A DNA stretch of 64,000 nt. It comes from Pseudorhodoplanes sp. (GTDB lineage Bacteria > Pseudomonadota > Alphaproteobacteria > Rhizobiales > Xanthobacteraceae). The position numbers and the translations under genes were made by a program. Below are positions 46,872 to 56,863 of this stretch, piece after piece (within the stretch, counting starts at the first letter, position 1; each line of letters begins with the position of its first letter). The DNA is taken from positions 189,678-253,677 of the forward strand of contig JALHOD010000001.1 in NCBI GenBank assembly GCA_022843165.1, written 5' to 3'. The notes beneath the pieces were generated by a model. The model searched no databases. It worked only from the letters and a program-made list of their open reading frames with translations, and was not told the DNA's origin.

Positions 46872-47031
46872 TCTCTTCGGTCTGCGATCCGGTGAAAAGA
46901 CATGAACGCCTCGTCCACTTTGCGCCAATAGTGGCCATGGTGCTCCTCAGAAACCTTGCCCTATTCTCGATCGAACCAAGATTGGTCGCCGACCAACCAG
47001 CGCTCGCTTCAATGTCATACGGCAATGATCC

Positions 47032-48963
47032 TCAAGAACAGCAGCGCGAGGACATGGCCAACACAACCCGCTCCTCATCCGTCAGCTTGTCCAGTCCGTG
47101 CAAATGATGGTGGTGGCCGTGATGCGCATGATCGTGCGGCTGCGGAACAGGCACGGGACTTTCCGAGATCGGCTCATCCACCGGGAGCCCCTGCTCCTTC
47201 ATTTTGACACGCCGGGCCTTTGTCGCCGCAGCATCGAGATCGTGGGTGTCGCCGAGAAACACCGCGCCATACAGGTCGATCGCCGCCTGCCGCGTAACAT
47301 AGCCGCAGCGCACATCGCGTTGCAGCTTCTCGATGTCGCGCTCAAGGGGTGAGCCAAAGCCGCCGCCGCCGCCCGAACGCAGTACATATGCGTCGCCAGG
47401 CTTGATCGTCTGGTTGAACGCCTTACCGTTCGGGAAATGCACCTCCTTGTCGCTGCCGAAACGATACAGCGCCACGGAATTCCCCGCGCCTGACAGACCG
47501 CCGAACAGGCCCCACGGCTTGCAGCGCACGCGGTCCATCTGCGAGGAGAAACGGATATCGTGCCTCGCCTGGATCACCTGCTCGGTACCGAGGCCGCCGC
47601 GGAATTTGCCGGCGCCACCGGAATCGTTGCGCAGCGAATAGCGCTCCACCAGCAGCGGATACTTGGCCTCCACCTGCTCCGACGGGCCGTTATGGGTGTC
47701 GCCATCGTTGATCGCGATGGTTGCGCTCATGCCGTCGCTGTTGTGCTTGGCGCCCCATCCGCCGCCGATCAGCCCCCCTGTATAAATGTAGAAGGCGTTG
47801 TCTTTCGGCTTGCGGCCGTTGACGCGGGCGACGACAAGATCGGCGTGATGCCCCGCGATGACCTGATCCGGGAGCGCCGGCGCCAGCGCCTTGAAGATCG
47901 TGTCGATGACCGTCATCGGATAGGTCATCCACATGCGCATCGCCGCCGGTTTGACCGCGCTGACCACCCGGCCAGGCGGCAGCACGATATCGAGCGCGCG
48001 GAACTGACCGTCATTGATCGGTAGATCGAGCGCCGAGGTGATGCACTTGAACGCGACCTGGCAGCAGGATCGCCCCGCGGTCTCGCCCGAATTGTAGAAG
48101 CCGGCGACCTGATTGGATACGTCGGTGAGATCGACCTTCATTCGGTCGCCAGAGACCACGACCTTCACCCGGATCGGCACGCGCTGGCCGACATGGATGC
48201 CGTCGTCATCCATGAAGGATTCGGCCTCATAGACTCCATCCGGAATTTGCCGCACCCGTTCGCGGATGATCGCTTCGCTCTGGTCCATGATCGCTTCAAT
48301 GCCATTCAGCACGTCGTCTCGGCCGTATTTGGCAATCAAGTCGAGGAAATGCCGCTCGCCGGTTTTCACCGCTGCGATCTGGGCGCGGAAATCACCCATG
48401 GCACGCTCAGGCAGACGCACATTGGTCTTGATCACCGAGATCAGCTCCTCGTCCGGCACGCCTTTCTTGTAGATCTTGACAATCGGCATCTGTAGGCCTT
48501 CGGAAAAAATGTCGGTCGTTGAGCCGTCGAGCGTGCCGCCGACATCTGGCCAATGCGCCATGCAGCAGGAAAACCCTATCAGTTCCTCATCGTAAAACAC
48601 TGGAACGGTGAAGGTCATGTGGTTGAGGTGGCTGCCAGTGATATAGGCGTCGTTGGTGAGCAGGATGTCACCCGGCTCGATATTCTCAGGCCCATAATGC
48701 GCGATCTTGGTCTTGACGGTGTCGCTCATGCCGCGAATGAACATGGGCAGACCGAGGCCGATGGAGATGGTGTTGCCCTCCGCGTTGAACAGTCCGACCG
48801 TGAAATCCAGAGCTTCATAGATGATCATGTTGTAGGCCGTGCGCATCAGCACGGTCTTCATTTCCTCGGTCGCCGCGATAAGACCGTTGCGCACAATTTC
48901 GGTTGTCACCGGATTGATCTGAGCGGCGCCCGCTATCTTTTTGGATTTTGTGATCGCGTCCAT
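47032..48963 (-). CDS. hyuB: hydantoinase B/5-oxoprolinase subunit HyuB
   Basis: 643 residues from ATG 48963 (MDAITKSKK); the earlier frame is in hyuA. The HyuB core is complete: NPVTTEIVRNGLIAATEEMK, NDAYITGSHLNHMTFTVPVF, the GGLIGGGWGAKHNSDGMSAT loop and RSGGGGGFGSPLERD. The last about 45 residues form a His-rich tail (PHDHAHHGHHHHLHG), ending in CCS, not usual for the family. It pairs with HyuA for ATP-dependent opening of 5-oxoproline or hydantoin rings; acetone/acetophenone carboxylase-type relatives also exist. Start is one base after the hyuA stop. Confidence 0.9.
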   Translation of the reverse strand: MDAITKSKKIAGAAQINPVTTEIVRNGLIAATEEMKTVLMRTAYNMIIYEALDFTVGLFNAEGNTISIGLGLPMFIRGMSDTVKTKIAHYGPENIEPGDILLTNDAYITGSHLNHMTFTVPVFYDEELIGFSCCMAHWPDVGGTLDGSTTDIFSEGLQMPIVKIYKKGVPDEELISVIKTNVRLPERAMGDFRAQIAAVKTGERHFLDLIAKYGRDDVLNGIEAIMDQSEAIIRERVRQIPDGVYEAESFMDDDGIHVGQRVPIRVKVVVSGDRMKVDLTDVSNQVAGFYNSGETAGRSCCQVAFKCITSALDLPINDGQFRALDIVLPPGRVVSAVKPAAMRMWMTYPMTVIDTIFKALAPALPDQVIAGHHADLVVARVNGRKPKDNAFYIYTGGLIGGGWGAKHNSDGMSATIAINDGDTHNGPSEQVEAKYPLLVERYSLRNDSGGAGKFRGGLGTEQVIQARHDIRFSSQMDRVRCKPWGLFGGLSGAGNSVALYRFGSDKEVHFPNGKAFNQTIKPGDAYVLRSGGGGGFGSPLERDIEKLQRDVRCGYVTRQAAIDLYGAVFLGDTHDLDAAATKARRVKMKEQGLPVDEPISESPVPVPQPHDHAHHGHHHHLHGLDKLTDEERVVLAMSSRCCS

Positions 48964-48964
48964 C

Positions 48965-51052
48965 TCAGTTTCTCCAGATCGTAATGACGAGATTGCCGAG
49001 CCTGTCCACCTCGACGGAATCCTTCGGATGGACAACGGTTGTCGAGGCATGCTCCTCGATCAGCGCGGGACCGGCAATCCTGTTGCCGGCCAGAAGCCTT
49101 GCGCGCGCATAGGTCGGGGTCTCGACAAAGCCGCCGGCACTGGCGAAGTAAACCGGCCGCTTGCCGGTGAACGCCTCGGCCGGAGGTTCCGCATGGCCCT
49201 GCGCGACGGGCTCAAGCTGTGGCTTGCGCATCATCCCGATTGTGGCGCTGCGTAAACTGACGATCTCCGCCTTCTCGCCCGGCGCCGAAAAGCCGTACCG
49301 GGTCGCGTGCACAGCGTCGAAATGCTTCTTGATGCCGTCACGATCCTGCGTGCTGAACAGTTTGACCGGAATATCGACGGTGACCGCGTGTTCCTGCCCC
49401 ACATAGCGCATGTCGGCGGCGCGCTCGACCACCAGGCTCGACAGAAGATCGCTGGTGCGCGCGAGATCGTCGGCGCCGCGCCGCTCCATCTCGCTGTAGA
49501 TGCGCTCCATGTCCTCGAACGAGGCTTCCGCCAGCGGCTTGAACCAGGTGTTGACGAAATCGCGGCGCAGATCGGCGAACAGCATGCCACAGGCGGAGAA
49601 ATGCCCGGGCGCGTGCGGGATGATGACCGTGCCGATGCGCAATTCGCGCGCGACCATCACCGCGTGCAATGGCCCTGCCCCGCCATAGGCGACCATCGCG
49701 AAATCGGCGGCGTCGAGGCCGCGCTCGGTCGTCACCCAGCGCACGACATGCGACATCTTGGTCGTCGCGATCTTGAGGATGCCGTCGGCGGCCGCGACCG
49801 GATCGAGACTGAGCGGTCTGGCGACACGTTCCTCCATCGCCTGTCGCGCGGCCGCAAGATCGAGCGGCATCTCGCCGCCGAGAAAACGGTCGGGTGCCAG
49901 ACGTCCCAGCAGCAGATTGGCGTCCGTGACCGTCGGCTGTGTACCGCCGCGGCCGTAACAGGCCGGGCCCGGCTGCGCACCGGCGCTTTCCGGACCAACA
50001 CGCAACGCGCCGCCGACCTCCACATGCGCGATGCTGCCGCCGCCGGTGCCGACCTCCTGGATGTCGATCATCGGGATCTGCAACGGCAGGCCGGTGGCGT
50101 AGCCGCCGATCAGCGCGCCGCCGGTCATCAGCACCTGCCCCTGATAGATGACTCCAGCCTTGGCGGTCGTGCCGCCCATGTCGAAAGCGATCACATTCTT
50201 CAGGCCGAGGCTGTCGGCCATGGTCTTGGCTCCGATCACGCCGGCCGCCGGACCTGATTCCAGCATGCGGATGCAGGACTGCTGCGCTTCCTCGATGTCG
50301 AACAGGCCGCCGGTCGACTGCACGATCAGGAAATTCCCGTCGAAACCAGATTCCTTCAGATGCTCGCCCATTTCCGAGAGATAACGCCGCACACGCGGGC
50401 CGACATAGGCATTCGCCGCCGCGGTCGAGGTGCGCTCGAACTCGCGGTATTCCTGCGAGAGTTCATGCGAGGCGGTCACGAACAGGTCCGGATGGGCTTC
50501 GGTGATGATGTGCTTGACGCGCTGCTCATGCGACGGGTTGCGATAGGAGTGCAGAAACAGGATAGCGATCGCGGTGACGCCTTTCGCCACTGCGTCAGCC
50601 GCCGCGGCCCGAACCTGCGCCTCGTCGAGCGGAATAAGCACGCTGCCTTGCGCGTCCATGCGCTCGCGGATTTCATAGCGGCGGTCGCGATCGATCAGAG
50701 GCTCGTGCTTCCTGAAAAACAGATTGTAGGCTTCGGGACGATTGACACGGCCGATCTCGTAGATATCGCGGAAGCCCTGCGTCGTCAGCAACGCGCAACG
50801 CGCCCCGCTGCGCTCCAGCACCGTGTTGATTGCGACCGTTGTCCCGTGCAGGAACAGCTGCGCAGAAGAAAAGCGCGTACCTGCCCTGCCGACGCCGGTA
50901 TCAATCCCTTCTACCAGCCGCTGCGGCGTGGTCAGCGTCTTGCCCAGACGCAACGCACCAGTCGCTTCGTCGAAGGCGGCGACGTCTGTGAATGTCCCGC
51001 CGACATCGGCTGAGAGCCGGACCTGACTGGCGGCATGCGGGGTCTGTTGCAC
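48965..51052 (-). CDS. hyuA: hydantoinase A/5-oxoprolinase subunit HyuA
   Basis: 695 residues with actin-like ATPase motifs: [15 protein letters not shown] (residues 15-30), [29 protein letters not shown] near 290 and [13 protein letters not shown]. Together with HyuB it forms an amidohydrolase using ATP. The adjacent D-glutamate-cyclase-family gene argues for 5-oxoproline rather than methylhydantoin (inference). 36 bases separate it from the upstream gene of the operon. Confidence 0.92.
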   Translation of the reverse strand: MQQTPHAASQVRLSADVGGTFTDVAAFDEATGALRLGKTLTTPQRLVEGIDTGVGRAGTRFSSAQLFLHGTTVAINTVLERSGARCALLTTQGFRDIYEIGRVNRPEAYNLFFRKHEPLIDRDRRYEIRERMDAQGSVLIPLDEAQVRAAAADAVAKGVTAIAILFLHSYRNPSHEQRVKHIITEAHPDLFVTASHELSQEYREFERTSTAAANAYVGPRVRRYLSEMGEHLKESGFDGNFLIVQSTGGLFDIEEAQQSCIRMLESGPAAGVIGAKTMADSLGLKNVIAFDMGGTTAKAGVIYQGQVLMTGGALIGGYATGLPLQIPMIDIQEVGTGGGSIAHVEVGGALRVGPESAGAQPGPACYGRGGTQPTVTDANLLLGRLAPDRFLGGEMPLDLAAARQAMEERVARPLSLDPVAAADGILKIATTKMSHVVRWVTTERGLDAADFAMVAYGGAGPLHAVMVARELRIGTVIIPHAPGHFSACGMLFADLRRDFVNTWFKPLAEASFEDMERIYSEMERRGADDLARTSDLLSSLVVERAADMRYVGQEHAVTVDIPVKLFSTQDRDGIKKHFDAVHATRYGFSAPGEKAEIVSLRSATIGMMRKPQLEPVAQGHAEPPAEAFTGKRPVYFASAGGFVETPTYARARLLAGNRIAGPALIEEHASTTVVHPKDSVEVDRLGNLVITIWRN

Positions 51053-51088
51053 TTGCGAACACTCCTCGTTTTTCGTTCTTGTCGAGCC

Positions 51089-51865
51089 TTATGGCAGCAT
51101 CAGTTTGTGGGCGGGCAAATCGGTGATGAAGCTGTGCGCCGCTGCGTGGGTAATGAAGAGTGGCAGCTTCGCCGCTTCCGCCGCCGATTGCGGGGTGACG
51201 CCACACGCCCAGAACACAGCCGCTAAGCCTTCCGGCATGGGTGAAACAGGCCCGCCAAACATTGGATGACCGAGATCGACGCCAATGCCAGCCGGATCGC
51301 CGATATGAATGGGCGCGCCGTGATTGAACGGAAAGCGCGCGGTGACCTGCGTCGCGATAATCGCCTGTTCCGGCGTCAGCCAGCGCATGGTGACGACAAG
51401 ATTGCCGCCAAAGGGACCGGCGCGCTCAGTCGGACGATCGGTCCGCAGCACCCAGCGATGACGGTCCGTCTGCACGCCTGCGCGATCCAGCGCGTCGTCG
51501 AAGGTGATGCCGGAGCCGATCAGAAAGGCGACCAGGTCGTCGCGCCACAGATCCTTGATGTCGGTCCGGTCACCCTGCCGCACGCCGTCGACAAACACCG
51601 AGTAGCGGGCGCAATCGGTGCGGAGATCCGCCATCGGCGCAAGGCGATGCGGCACCGGGTCGCCGGGATCGCACACCTCCAGCACCGGACAGGCGCGCTG
51701 GTTGCGCTGGCAATACAGCATGAAGTCGAAGGCATGATCGCGCGGGAGGATCGCGAGATTGCATTGCACGAAGCTGGGCGCAAGGCCGCGGCTGGTGCCG
51801 GTCAGCCGGCCGGCGCGAATCTCGCGGCGCACGCGCTCGCTTTCCAGAATGACGTCGACATTCAT
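51089..51865 (-). CDS. DUF1445 D-glutamate cyclase-family protein (YcsI-like)
   Basis: 258 residues of the YcsI/putative hydro-lyase family: SFVQCNLAILPRDHAFDFML, PVPHRLAPMADLRTDCARYS, VFVDG and the C-terminal FWACGVTPQSA ... THAAAHSFITDLP. The mammalian relative converts D-glutamate to 5-oxo-D-proline. In Bacillus ycsI lies in the oxoprolinase locus. Beside hyuAB it could supply or share the cyclic substrate. ATGA overlap with the upstream gene. Confidence 0.82.
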   Translation of the reverse strand: MNVDVILESERVRREIRAGRLTGTSRGLAPSFVQCNLAILPRDHAFDFMLYCQRNQRACPVLEVCDPGDPVPHRLAPMADLRTDCARYSVFVDGVRQGDRTDIKDLWRDDLVAFLIGSGITFDDALDRAGVQTDRHRWVLRTDRPTERAGPFGGNLVVTMRWLTPEQAIIATQVTARFPFNHGAPIHIGDPAGIGVDLGHPMFGGPVSPMPEGLAAVFWACGVTPQSAAEAAKLPLFITHAAAHSFITDLPAHKLMLP

Positions 51866-52965
51866 GTCGCGCCCCTCTCAAGCTCGACTTCGTAAACTTG
51901 CGCATGGCCGGTGCGGTCGGAGGTGAATACGACCCGCGAACCGTCGGGTGAAAAACGCGGATGCGGATGGGTGTGCTGGCGCGCTTCGACCGCGACCGGC
52001 CCGTCATTATACGGGAACGGCCCGGCCCAATGCGCGCCTTCCGAGGTGGCTTCGCTCCGGCAGAGCGGCGTGATGCCGTCGCCCGCGACTCCGTTCAAGG
52101 CAATCACGTGCAGGCCGCGGTCAGGGAAATTGGTGTCGCAGACGAACCGCTCGCCCCGCGCATCAGCGGCAGCATGCCATGCCGGAAAACGGGTAAGCCA
52201 GCTTGCGGCACCGGTTTCCAGATCGATCAGCCGCATGCCGCGTGGCCAGTCGACAAAGGCAATGGCGCGGCGGCCGGGCAACCATGTCTCGTGCGTGACC
52301 CATTGCATGCGATCTTCGCGCTCATAGGCGCGGCGGTTTTTCTTTCCGCTGCGGTCTGTCACCCAGACCCGATCCGTCAGCGGACCTGCATAAAGAATGA
52401 GGTCGTCATCGTCCGGACAGAATTGCGGATGCCCGATGGTGTCGCGCTCAAGAAAGATTTCGCTGGTGCGATTTTCGGTATCGATCAGCACGAAGCGCGA
52501 CACCGGCCCGGCCTTGACCGGGATCGCCCACCAGCGGCCGCTGGCGGACAGAGCGGTCGTTCCCATGGCGGCGCCGACCATGCCCTTCTCACGCATCTCG
52601 ACATCGCCAAACTCGGCGAGCAGCTCTTCCTGCAGTGAACCAAGGTCGATCCGCCACGCTCCCGTTGCCGCGGTGAAGTAGACGAAGCGTCCGTCCGGCG
52701 AGGGATAGATCGACCACGGCGCGAGGTCGTCGCGCGCCGTCGCCTGCACAAGTTCGCCGCTGGCGCGATCTTCGAAGAAAATCTGCGGCTTGCCGCTGCG
52801 ATAGGAGACAATAACCAGCCGCCGCATTGCCGCGTCATAGGCGGGCACAAAAAAGAACGGATGGTGGTGGATGCTGGGGTGATCCGTCACCTGACGCACG
52901 CGCAATCCGCTGTCCGGATCGCGCCACGTTCGCTCTTCCCGCGCAAAGACCGCGCCCTTGCTCAT
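51862..52965 (-). CDS. PL22-like beta-propeller protein (oligogalacturonate lyase/TolB-type fold)
   Basis: 367 residues from ATG 52965 (MSKGAVFAREERTWRDPDSG); the longer frame covers the divergent shadow of the TRAP gene. Repeated propeller blades (IYPSPDGRFVYFTA, HPQFCPDDDDLILYAG, FSPDGSRVVFTSDRTGHAQV) and WVTHETWLPG resemble PL22 oligogalacturonide lyases, but no signal peptide is seen. The catalytic role in a hyu operon is unclear; a cytoplasmic lyase or a non-enzymatic propeller are both possible. TGATG overlap with the TRAP stop. Confidence 0.7.
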   Translation of the reverse strand: MSKGAVFAREERTWRDPDSGLRVRQVTDHPSIHHHPFFFVPAYDAAMRRLVIVSYRSGKPQIFFEDRASGELVQATARDDLAPWSIYPSPDGRFVYFTAATGAWRIDLGSLQEELLAEFGDVEMREKGMVGAAMGTTALSASGRWWAIPVKAGPVSRFVLIDTENRTSEIFLERDTIGHPQFCPDDDDLILYAGPLTDRVWVTDRSGKKNRRAYEREDRMQWVTHETWLPGRRAIAFVDWPRGMRLIDLETGAASWLTRFPAWHAAADARGERFVCDTNFPDRGLHVIALNGVAGDGITPLCRSEATSEGAHWAGPFPYNDGPVAVEARQHTHPHPRFSPDGSRVVFTSDRTGHAQVYEVELERGAT

Positions 52966-54878
52966 CAGGTCTCTCCTGCCTGCGTCACCGGCTTGCGGGG
53001 TGCAAGCTGCCCGAGCGTGAAGCGCGGATAGCGCCAGTTGATCAGCAGGAACAACACCGCAACGCCAATGGAGACGAGCCACCACATCGATACCGTCGGA
53101 GCCACGATCGCGACAATGCCGCACAGCATCAGCAATACGCGGTCGCCCCAGCCGAGCGGCCGCATGCAATAGCCGGTCAGACCGATGGCCCATACCGCCG
53201 TCGAGATCAGCAGACCCGCGCAGGACACGACGCTGTCGAGAACGGCTGCCTGGAACAGCAGAGCCGGATCCATGACGAAGGCGAAGGGAACAAGAAACGC
53301 GACGAAGCTCATCCGGAATGCGATGAGACCGGTCTTCATCGGACTGGCGCCGGCAAGGCCCGCGGCCGCGTAGGACGCCAGCGCGACCGGCGGCGTCACC
53401 ATCGACAATACGCAATAATACATGACGAAGAAATGTGCGCCGAGGATAGGCACGCCGAGTTCGCGCAGCGCCGGCACATAGAGGATCGCACCGATGATGT
53501 AGGCCGCGACGGTCGGAAGCCCCATGCCCATGATGATGCAGCCGATCACGACCAGCAGCAGCGATCCAAAGATGGTACCGCCGCCCGCGGAAATCACGCC
53601 GGATGCGAACTTCAGCGCGACATTCGACTGGATCGCGATGGCGATGATGATGCCGATCGCGGCGATGGGAATGGCGATCTCCGCCATCTGGCGCCCGAGA
53701 TTGCGGACCATCTTGAGCAGATCGTCCAGGCCGAGGTAATTTTCACGCCGGATGAAGGCGGTGGGAAAGCAGATCAGCGTTGCGTAGGTCGCCGCCAACT
53801 GCGCCGAGGTGTCGAGGAACAGCATGACGATCAGCACGATTGGCGGCAGCAGCAGATGCAGCCGCGGCCAGATCGCCGGCGTGTCCTTGAAATCCTCGCG
53901 CGCCAATGTGCCAAGCCCGGTTTTCCGCGCTTCCAGATCAGCGCCGATATAGAGCGCGACGTAATAGGCCAAAGCCGGAATCACGCCGGCGAGCGCGATC
54001 GACTGATAGGGAGCGCCAAGCAACTCCGCCATGACGAAGGCCGCGACGCCCATCACCGGCGGCATCAACTGACCTCCGGTCGAGGCAATCGCCTCGGTGG
54101 CGGCGGCTTGCTCACCCGAGAGTCCCGAACGCCGCATCAACGGGATCGAGAACACCCCTGTCGCCGTCACATTGGCGACCGCACTGCCGGAGATCGTGCC
54201 CATCAGGCTGGAACCGACAATCGCGACCTTGGCGCTGCCGCCGCGACTCGTTCCGACGAGGCGCATGGCCAGATCGATAAAGAGCTGGCCGCCGCCGACC
54301 GCGGAATAGACCACGCCGAACGCGACGAAATAGAAAACGAAATTCACCGAGGTTTCGGTCGTGACGCCGAGGATGCCGCTCGTCGTCATGGTCAGGATCT
54401 CGACGTATTCCTCGAGACCGAAGCCGCGAAAGCCGAACACGCCGGGCAACACATAACCGAAGGCGCCGTAAAGCAAGAAGGCGATGATGACGCCCAGCAG
54501 CATCCATCCGACCGTGCGTCGCACTGCTTCCAGCAGCAGCCCGACAAGCAGAATGCCGAAAAGCACATCCCACCAGAACACGGGTGAGACATTATCGATG
54601 CGGGTCTCAAACCGGGGAATGGCGAACCATAGATAGACCGCAACGGCGAGGACGATCACAAGCACAGCAAGATCGATGACGTGACGAACGGGCGCCGGAA
54701 GCTTCGGCGTCTGCAGGGGAAACCAGAGGAAGACGAGAAACAGCAACAGGATCAGGTGCACCGGCCGCTCGAATAACGGCTGCTGCGGATGCAACAGGAT
54801 CCAGTACTGGAAGGCGATCAGAATGGCGGCGATGAACAATCGCGGATCGATCAGCTGTCGCAGCGCATTTGCAAACAC
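52965..54878 (-). CDS. fused TRAP transporter permease (DctQM-type, TAXI-associated)
   Basis: 637 residues with about 16-18 hydrophobic segments. The small-subunit-like N-terminal part is followed by the large DctM-like part (GSSLMGTISGSAVANVTATG, GGQLMPPVMGVAAFVMAELL, LLVVIGCIIMGMGLPTVAAY). Works with the TAXI binding protein by sodium or proton gradient to take up carboxylates or amino-acid-like solutes. Separated from the binding protein gene by a terminator-like hairpin. Confidence 0.9.
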   Translation of the reverse strand: MFANALRQLIDPRLFIAAILIAFQYWILLHPQQPLFERPVHLILLLFLVFLWFPLQTPKLPAPVRHVIDLAVLVIVLAVAVYLWFAIPRFETRIDNVSPVFWWDVLFGILLVGLLLEAVRRTVGWMLLGVIIAFLLYGAFGYVLPGVFGFRGFGLEEYVEILTMTTSGILGVTTETSVNFVFYFVAFGVVYSAVGGGQLFIDLAMRLVGTSRGGSAKVAIVGSSLMGTISGSAVANVTATGVFSIPLMRRSGLSGEQAAATEAIASTGGQLMPPVMGVAAFVMAELLGAPYQSIALAGVIPALAYYVALYIGADLEARKTGLGTLAREDFKDTPAIWPRLHLLLPPIVLIVMLFLDTSAQLAATYATLICFPTAFIRRENYLGLDDLLKMVRNLGRQMAEIAIPIAAIGIIIAIAIQSNVALKFASGVISAGGGTIFGSLLLVVIGCIIMGMGLPTVAAYIIGAILYVPALRELGVPILGAHFFVMYYCVLSMVTPPVALASYAAAGLAGASPMKTGLIAFRMSFVAFLVPFAFVMDPALLFQAAVLDSVVSCAGLLISTAVWAIGLTGYCMRPLGWGDRVLLMLCGIVAIVAPTVSMWWLVSIGVAVLFLLINWRYPRFTLGQLAPRKPVTQAGET

Positions 54879-54901
54879 GAGGAGCCCCGACGTCCGAGTG
54901 A

Positions 54902-54934
54902 GAAAAAAGCCAGGCTGCGCGCGGCAGCCTGGCT
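54902..54934 (-). terminator. attenuator-type terminator between TAXI and TRAP permease genes
   Basis: Perfect 11-base stem AGCCAGGCTGC/GCAGCCTGGCT with a 5-base loop; on the minus strand it is followed by a run of six T. It lies in the 71-base gap after the binding-protein stop, so most transcripts may end here, giving more binding protein than permease. Confidence 0.8.
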
Positions 54935-54949
54935 GTCAGGTGTCAAATC

Positions 54950-55939
54950 CTACATGGTGAAGCCGCGTTCCTTGTAATAGCGCGCAGCTCCTGGATGCAG
55001 CGGAATGCCTGTATTCTCCTTCTTGCCAGCCTCTTCGGGCTTGAAGGTGCCCCAAGCCGCGTAGTCCTTGGCCATGTCCGGCATCTTCTCGATGACGGTC
55101 TTGGTGATCTGGTAGGCGACCTCGTCGGGCAGGCTGGCATTCGCGATCAGCACCGTGCCGAAATCACCGCTCTTGGTCGGACCGCTCTGGCCCTTGAACC
55201 ATTCGGGGAATTGCGAGGGCTTCACACCGGATTCCGCGAGCGCCTTCAATGCGCGATCGGAAATATCCATGAATTTCACGTCGGCGGTGAGCGCCACCTC
55301 GGTGATCATCGGATGACCCTTCAGGACAGTATCGAACAGCATGTCGGCGCGGCCGTCCCGCAGCACAGCAGGGATCTGCGCAGTATCGACCTGAATGATG
55401 TCACCGCCATTGGCCTTGATCTTGGCGCGGTCAAGACCATAAGCGGCGAGGATCGTGTCCACCGCCGGCGGGATGTTGGAGCCCTGCGGCTTCATCACGA
55501 TGCGGATCGGCTTGCCCGAGGAGAGAATCTTGTCGAGCGTGTCGAGACCGGTTTTCTGGATAAAATCGTTGCGCACCATCGCGCCGATGAAGACCGAATT
55601 CAGACCGCCGACAAGCGCACGAATATTACCTGCCTTCTTGCCGTTGTAGAGCTCGTCGCCACGTGCCGCGAGCAGTGAGGTCTGCACGTTGGACAACGCG
55701 ATCTCCGCCTTGCCCGTTTCCACCACCACCGGATTGGCGACGCCGCCGCCGCGCGGAATGACTTCGATGCTGCGTCCCTGCAAGACCGGCTTCAGGGTTT
55801 TTTCAAGCGTGGACGCGGCGACATACCAGCCCGACCCCACCGGCATCGCGCCGATGCGAAGGGGGTCTGCGGCCATTGCCTGCGACGTCAGGACAAGACC
55901 GGCGCCGAGTGCGGCGGAGCAAACCAAGCGTGTTCTCAT
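54950..55939 (-). CDS. TAXI-family TRAP solute-binding protein
   Basis: 329 residues with a signal peptide (LVCSAALGAGLVLTSQAMA). The family opening DPLRIGAMPVGSGWYVAAST and the mid motif GGVANPVVVETGKAEIALSN are clear. It binds the solute in the periplasm for the TRAP permease. Cognate solute unknown; the hyu/D-glutamate-cyclase genes suggest an amino-acid-derived ring compound or acid (inference). Confidence 0.9.
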   Translation of the reverse strand: MRTRLVCSAALGAGLVLTSQAMAADPLRIGAMPVGSGWYVAASTLEKTLKPVLQGRSIEVIPRGGGVANPVVVETGKAEIALSNVQTSLLAARGDELYNGKKAGNIRALVGGLNSVFIGAMVRNDFIQKTGLDTLDKILSSGKPIRIVMKPQGSNIPPAVDTILAAYGLDRAKIKANGGDIIQVDTAQIPAVLRDGRADMLFDTVLKGHPMITEVALTADVKFMDISDRALKALAESGVKPSQFPEWFKGQSGPTKSGDFGTVLIANASLPDEVAYQITKTVIEKMPDMAKDYAAWGTFKPEEAGKKENTGIPLHPGAARYYKERGFTM

Positions 55940-55969
55940 TGTCTTCCTCCCGGTTGAAGTCTTTTGGCT

Positions 55970-56863
55970 TTAAATGGCAGCCGTGATTGTTCCGCTGGCC
56001 TGGATCGCCTTGCCGATCGCAGTCGCGGCGGCGCGCACCGGCTCCAGCGCACGCGCGCGAAAATCCTGCATCGATGTGCGCACCATTGGCGCGGCGACGC
56101 TGACCGCCGCAAGCGGATAGCCATCGATGTCGAGAACGGGAACGGCGAGGACGCGCAGGCCGCTGCCGAAATATGAATCGCTCAGTGCGAAGCCGTTGCC
56201 GCGCACTTCAGCGAGGATGCGTTCAAGCTCGGTCCTGCCGAGCGGCTTTGCGGAGAATTCTCCGGGTCTCGGCTCCGTGGCAGCCACACGCCTGACATCG
56301 GCTGGCGCCAGATAGGCCAGGATTGCTTGACCGATCATGCTGTATGCCGCAGGAATCGTGGTGCCAATGCGGATATCGACGCCCATCCGTGTCAGACCCG
56401 CGCGCACGCGTTCGACATACAGAACGTCGCCTCCCTCAAGCACACCAAGGCTCGCCGCTTCGCTGACCTCACCGACCAGCGATCGCAAAATCGGTCGGGC
56501 GATCTCACGCAGGTCCGATCGACCGACCGCATGCATGCCAAGGTCGACCACTTTTAAGGTCAGACGGAAGCGACGGCTTTCCGGGATTCGATCAATATAA
56601 CCGAGCATCACCAGCGTGTTCAGCATGCGAAAGGCGGTGCCGGGATCAAGCTCAGCCACCGCTGCCACCTGGCTGAGCGTCATCTCGCTGCGTTCGGCGG
56701 AAAATGCCTCGAGAACGCGCAGCCCCTTGAACAACGAGTTGACGACATTGCGAGAATCATCAGGTGCGCGGCTGCTTGCACGTTTGGTCGCCTTGGCGCG
56801 CGGCTGCGCGGCGCCGCTTTTCCCACGTGTAGATCGCGTGCCTATCGGCCGCTCTGCTGCCAA
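55970..56863 (-). CDS. IclR-family regulator of the hyu/TRAP operon
   Basis: 297 residues if started at TTG 56863, which has AGGGAG 7 bases upstream; ATG 56926 would add 21 residues and lacks a good ribosome site. An Arg/Lys-rich lead precedes the winged HTH (NSLFKGLRVLEAFSAERSEM, LSQVAAVAELDPGTAFRMLN), then the IclR effector domain (LGVLEGGDVLYVERVRAG, AYSMIGQAILAYL). Ends 30 bases before the TAXI gene, same strand. Probably controls the operon in response to its substrate. Confidence 0.88.
   Translation of the reverse strand: MAAERPIGTRSTRGKSGAAQPRAKATKRASSRAPDDSRNVVNSLFKGLRVLEAFSAERSEMTLSQVAAVAELDPGTAFRMLNTLVMLGYIDRIPESRRFRLTLKVVDLGMHAVGRSDLREIARPILRSLVGEVSEAASLGVLEGGDVLYVERVRAGLTRMGVDIRIGTTIPAAYSMIGQAILAYLAPADVRRVAATEPRPGEFSAKPLGRTELERILAEVRGNGFALSDSYFGSGLRVLAVPVLDIDGYPLAAVSVAAPMVRTSMQDFRARALEPVRAAATAIGKAIQASGTITAAI

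Noticed and set aside
46667..46918. 83-codon minus frame with a counterpart inside the 57 kb chimera
   Set aside because: Similarity of the two minus frames is explained by both being antisense to terminase copies.
52827..54587. 586-codon open frame opposite the TRAP permease
   Set aside because: Extreme Arg/His/Asp/Gln composition typical of the reverse of a membrane protein; no recognisable domain.
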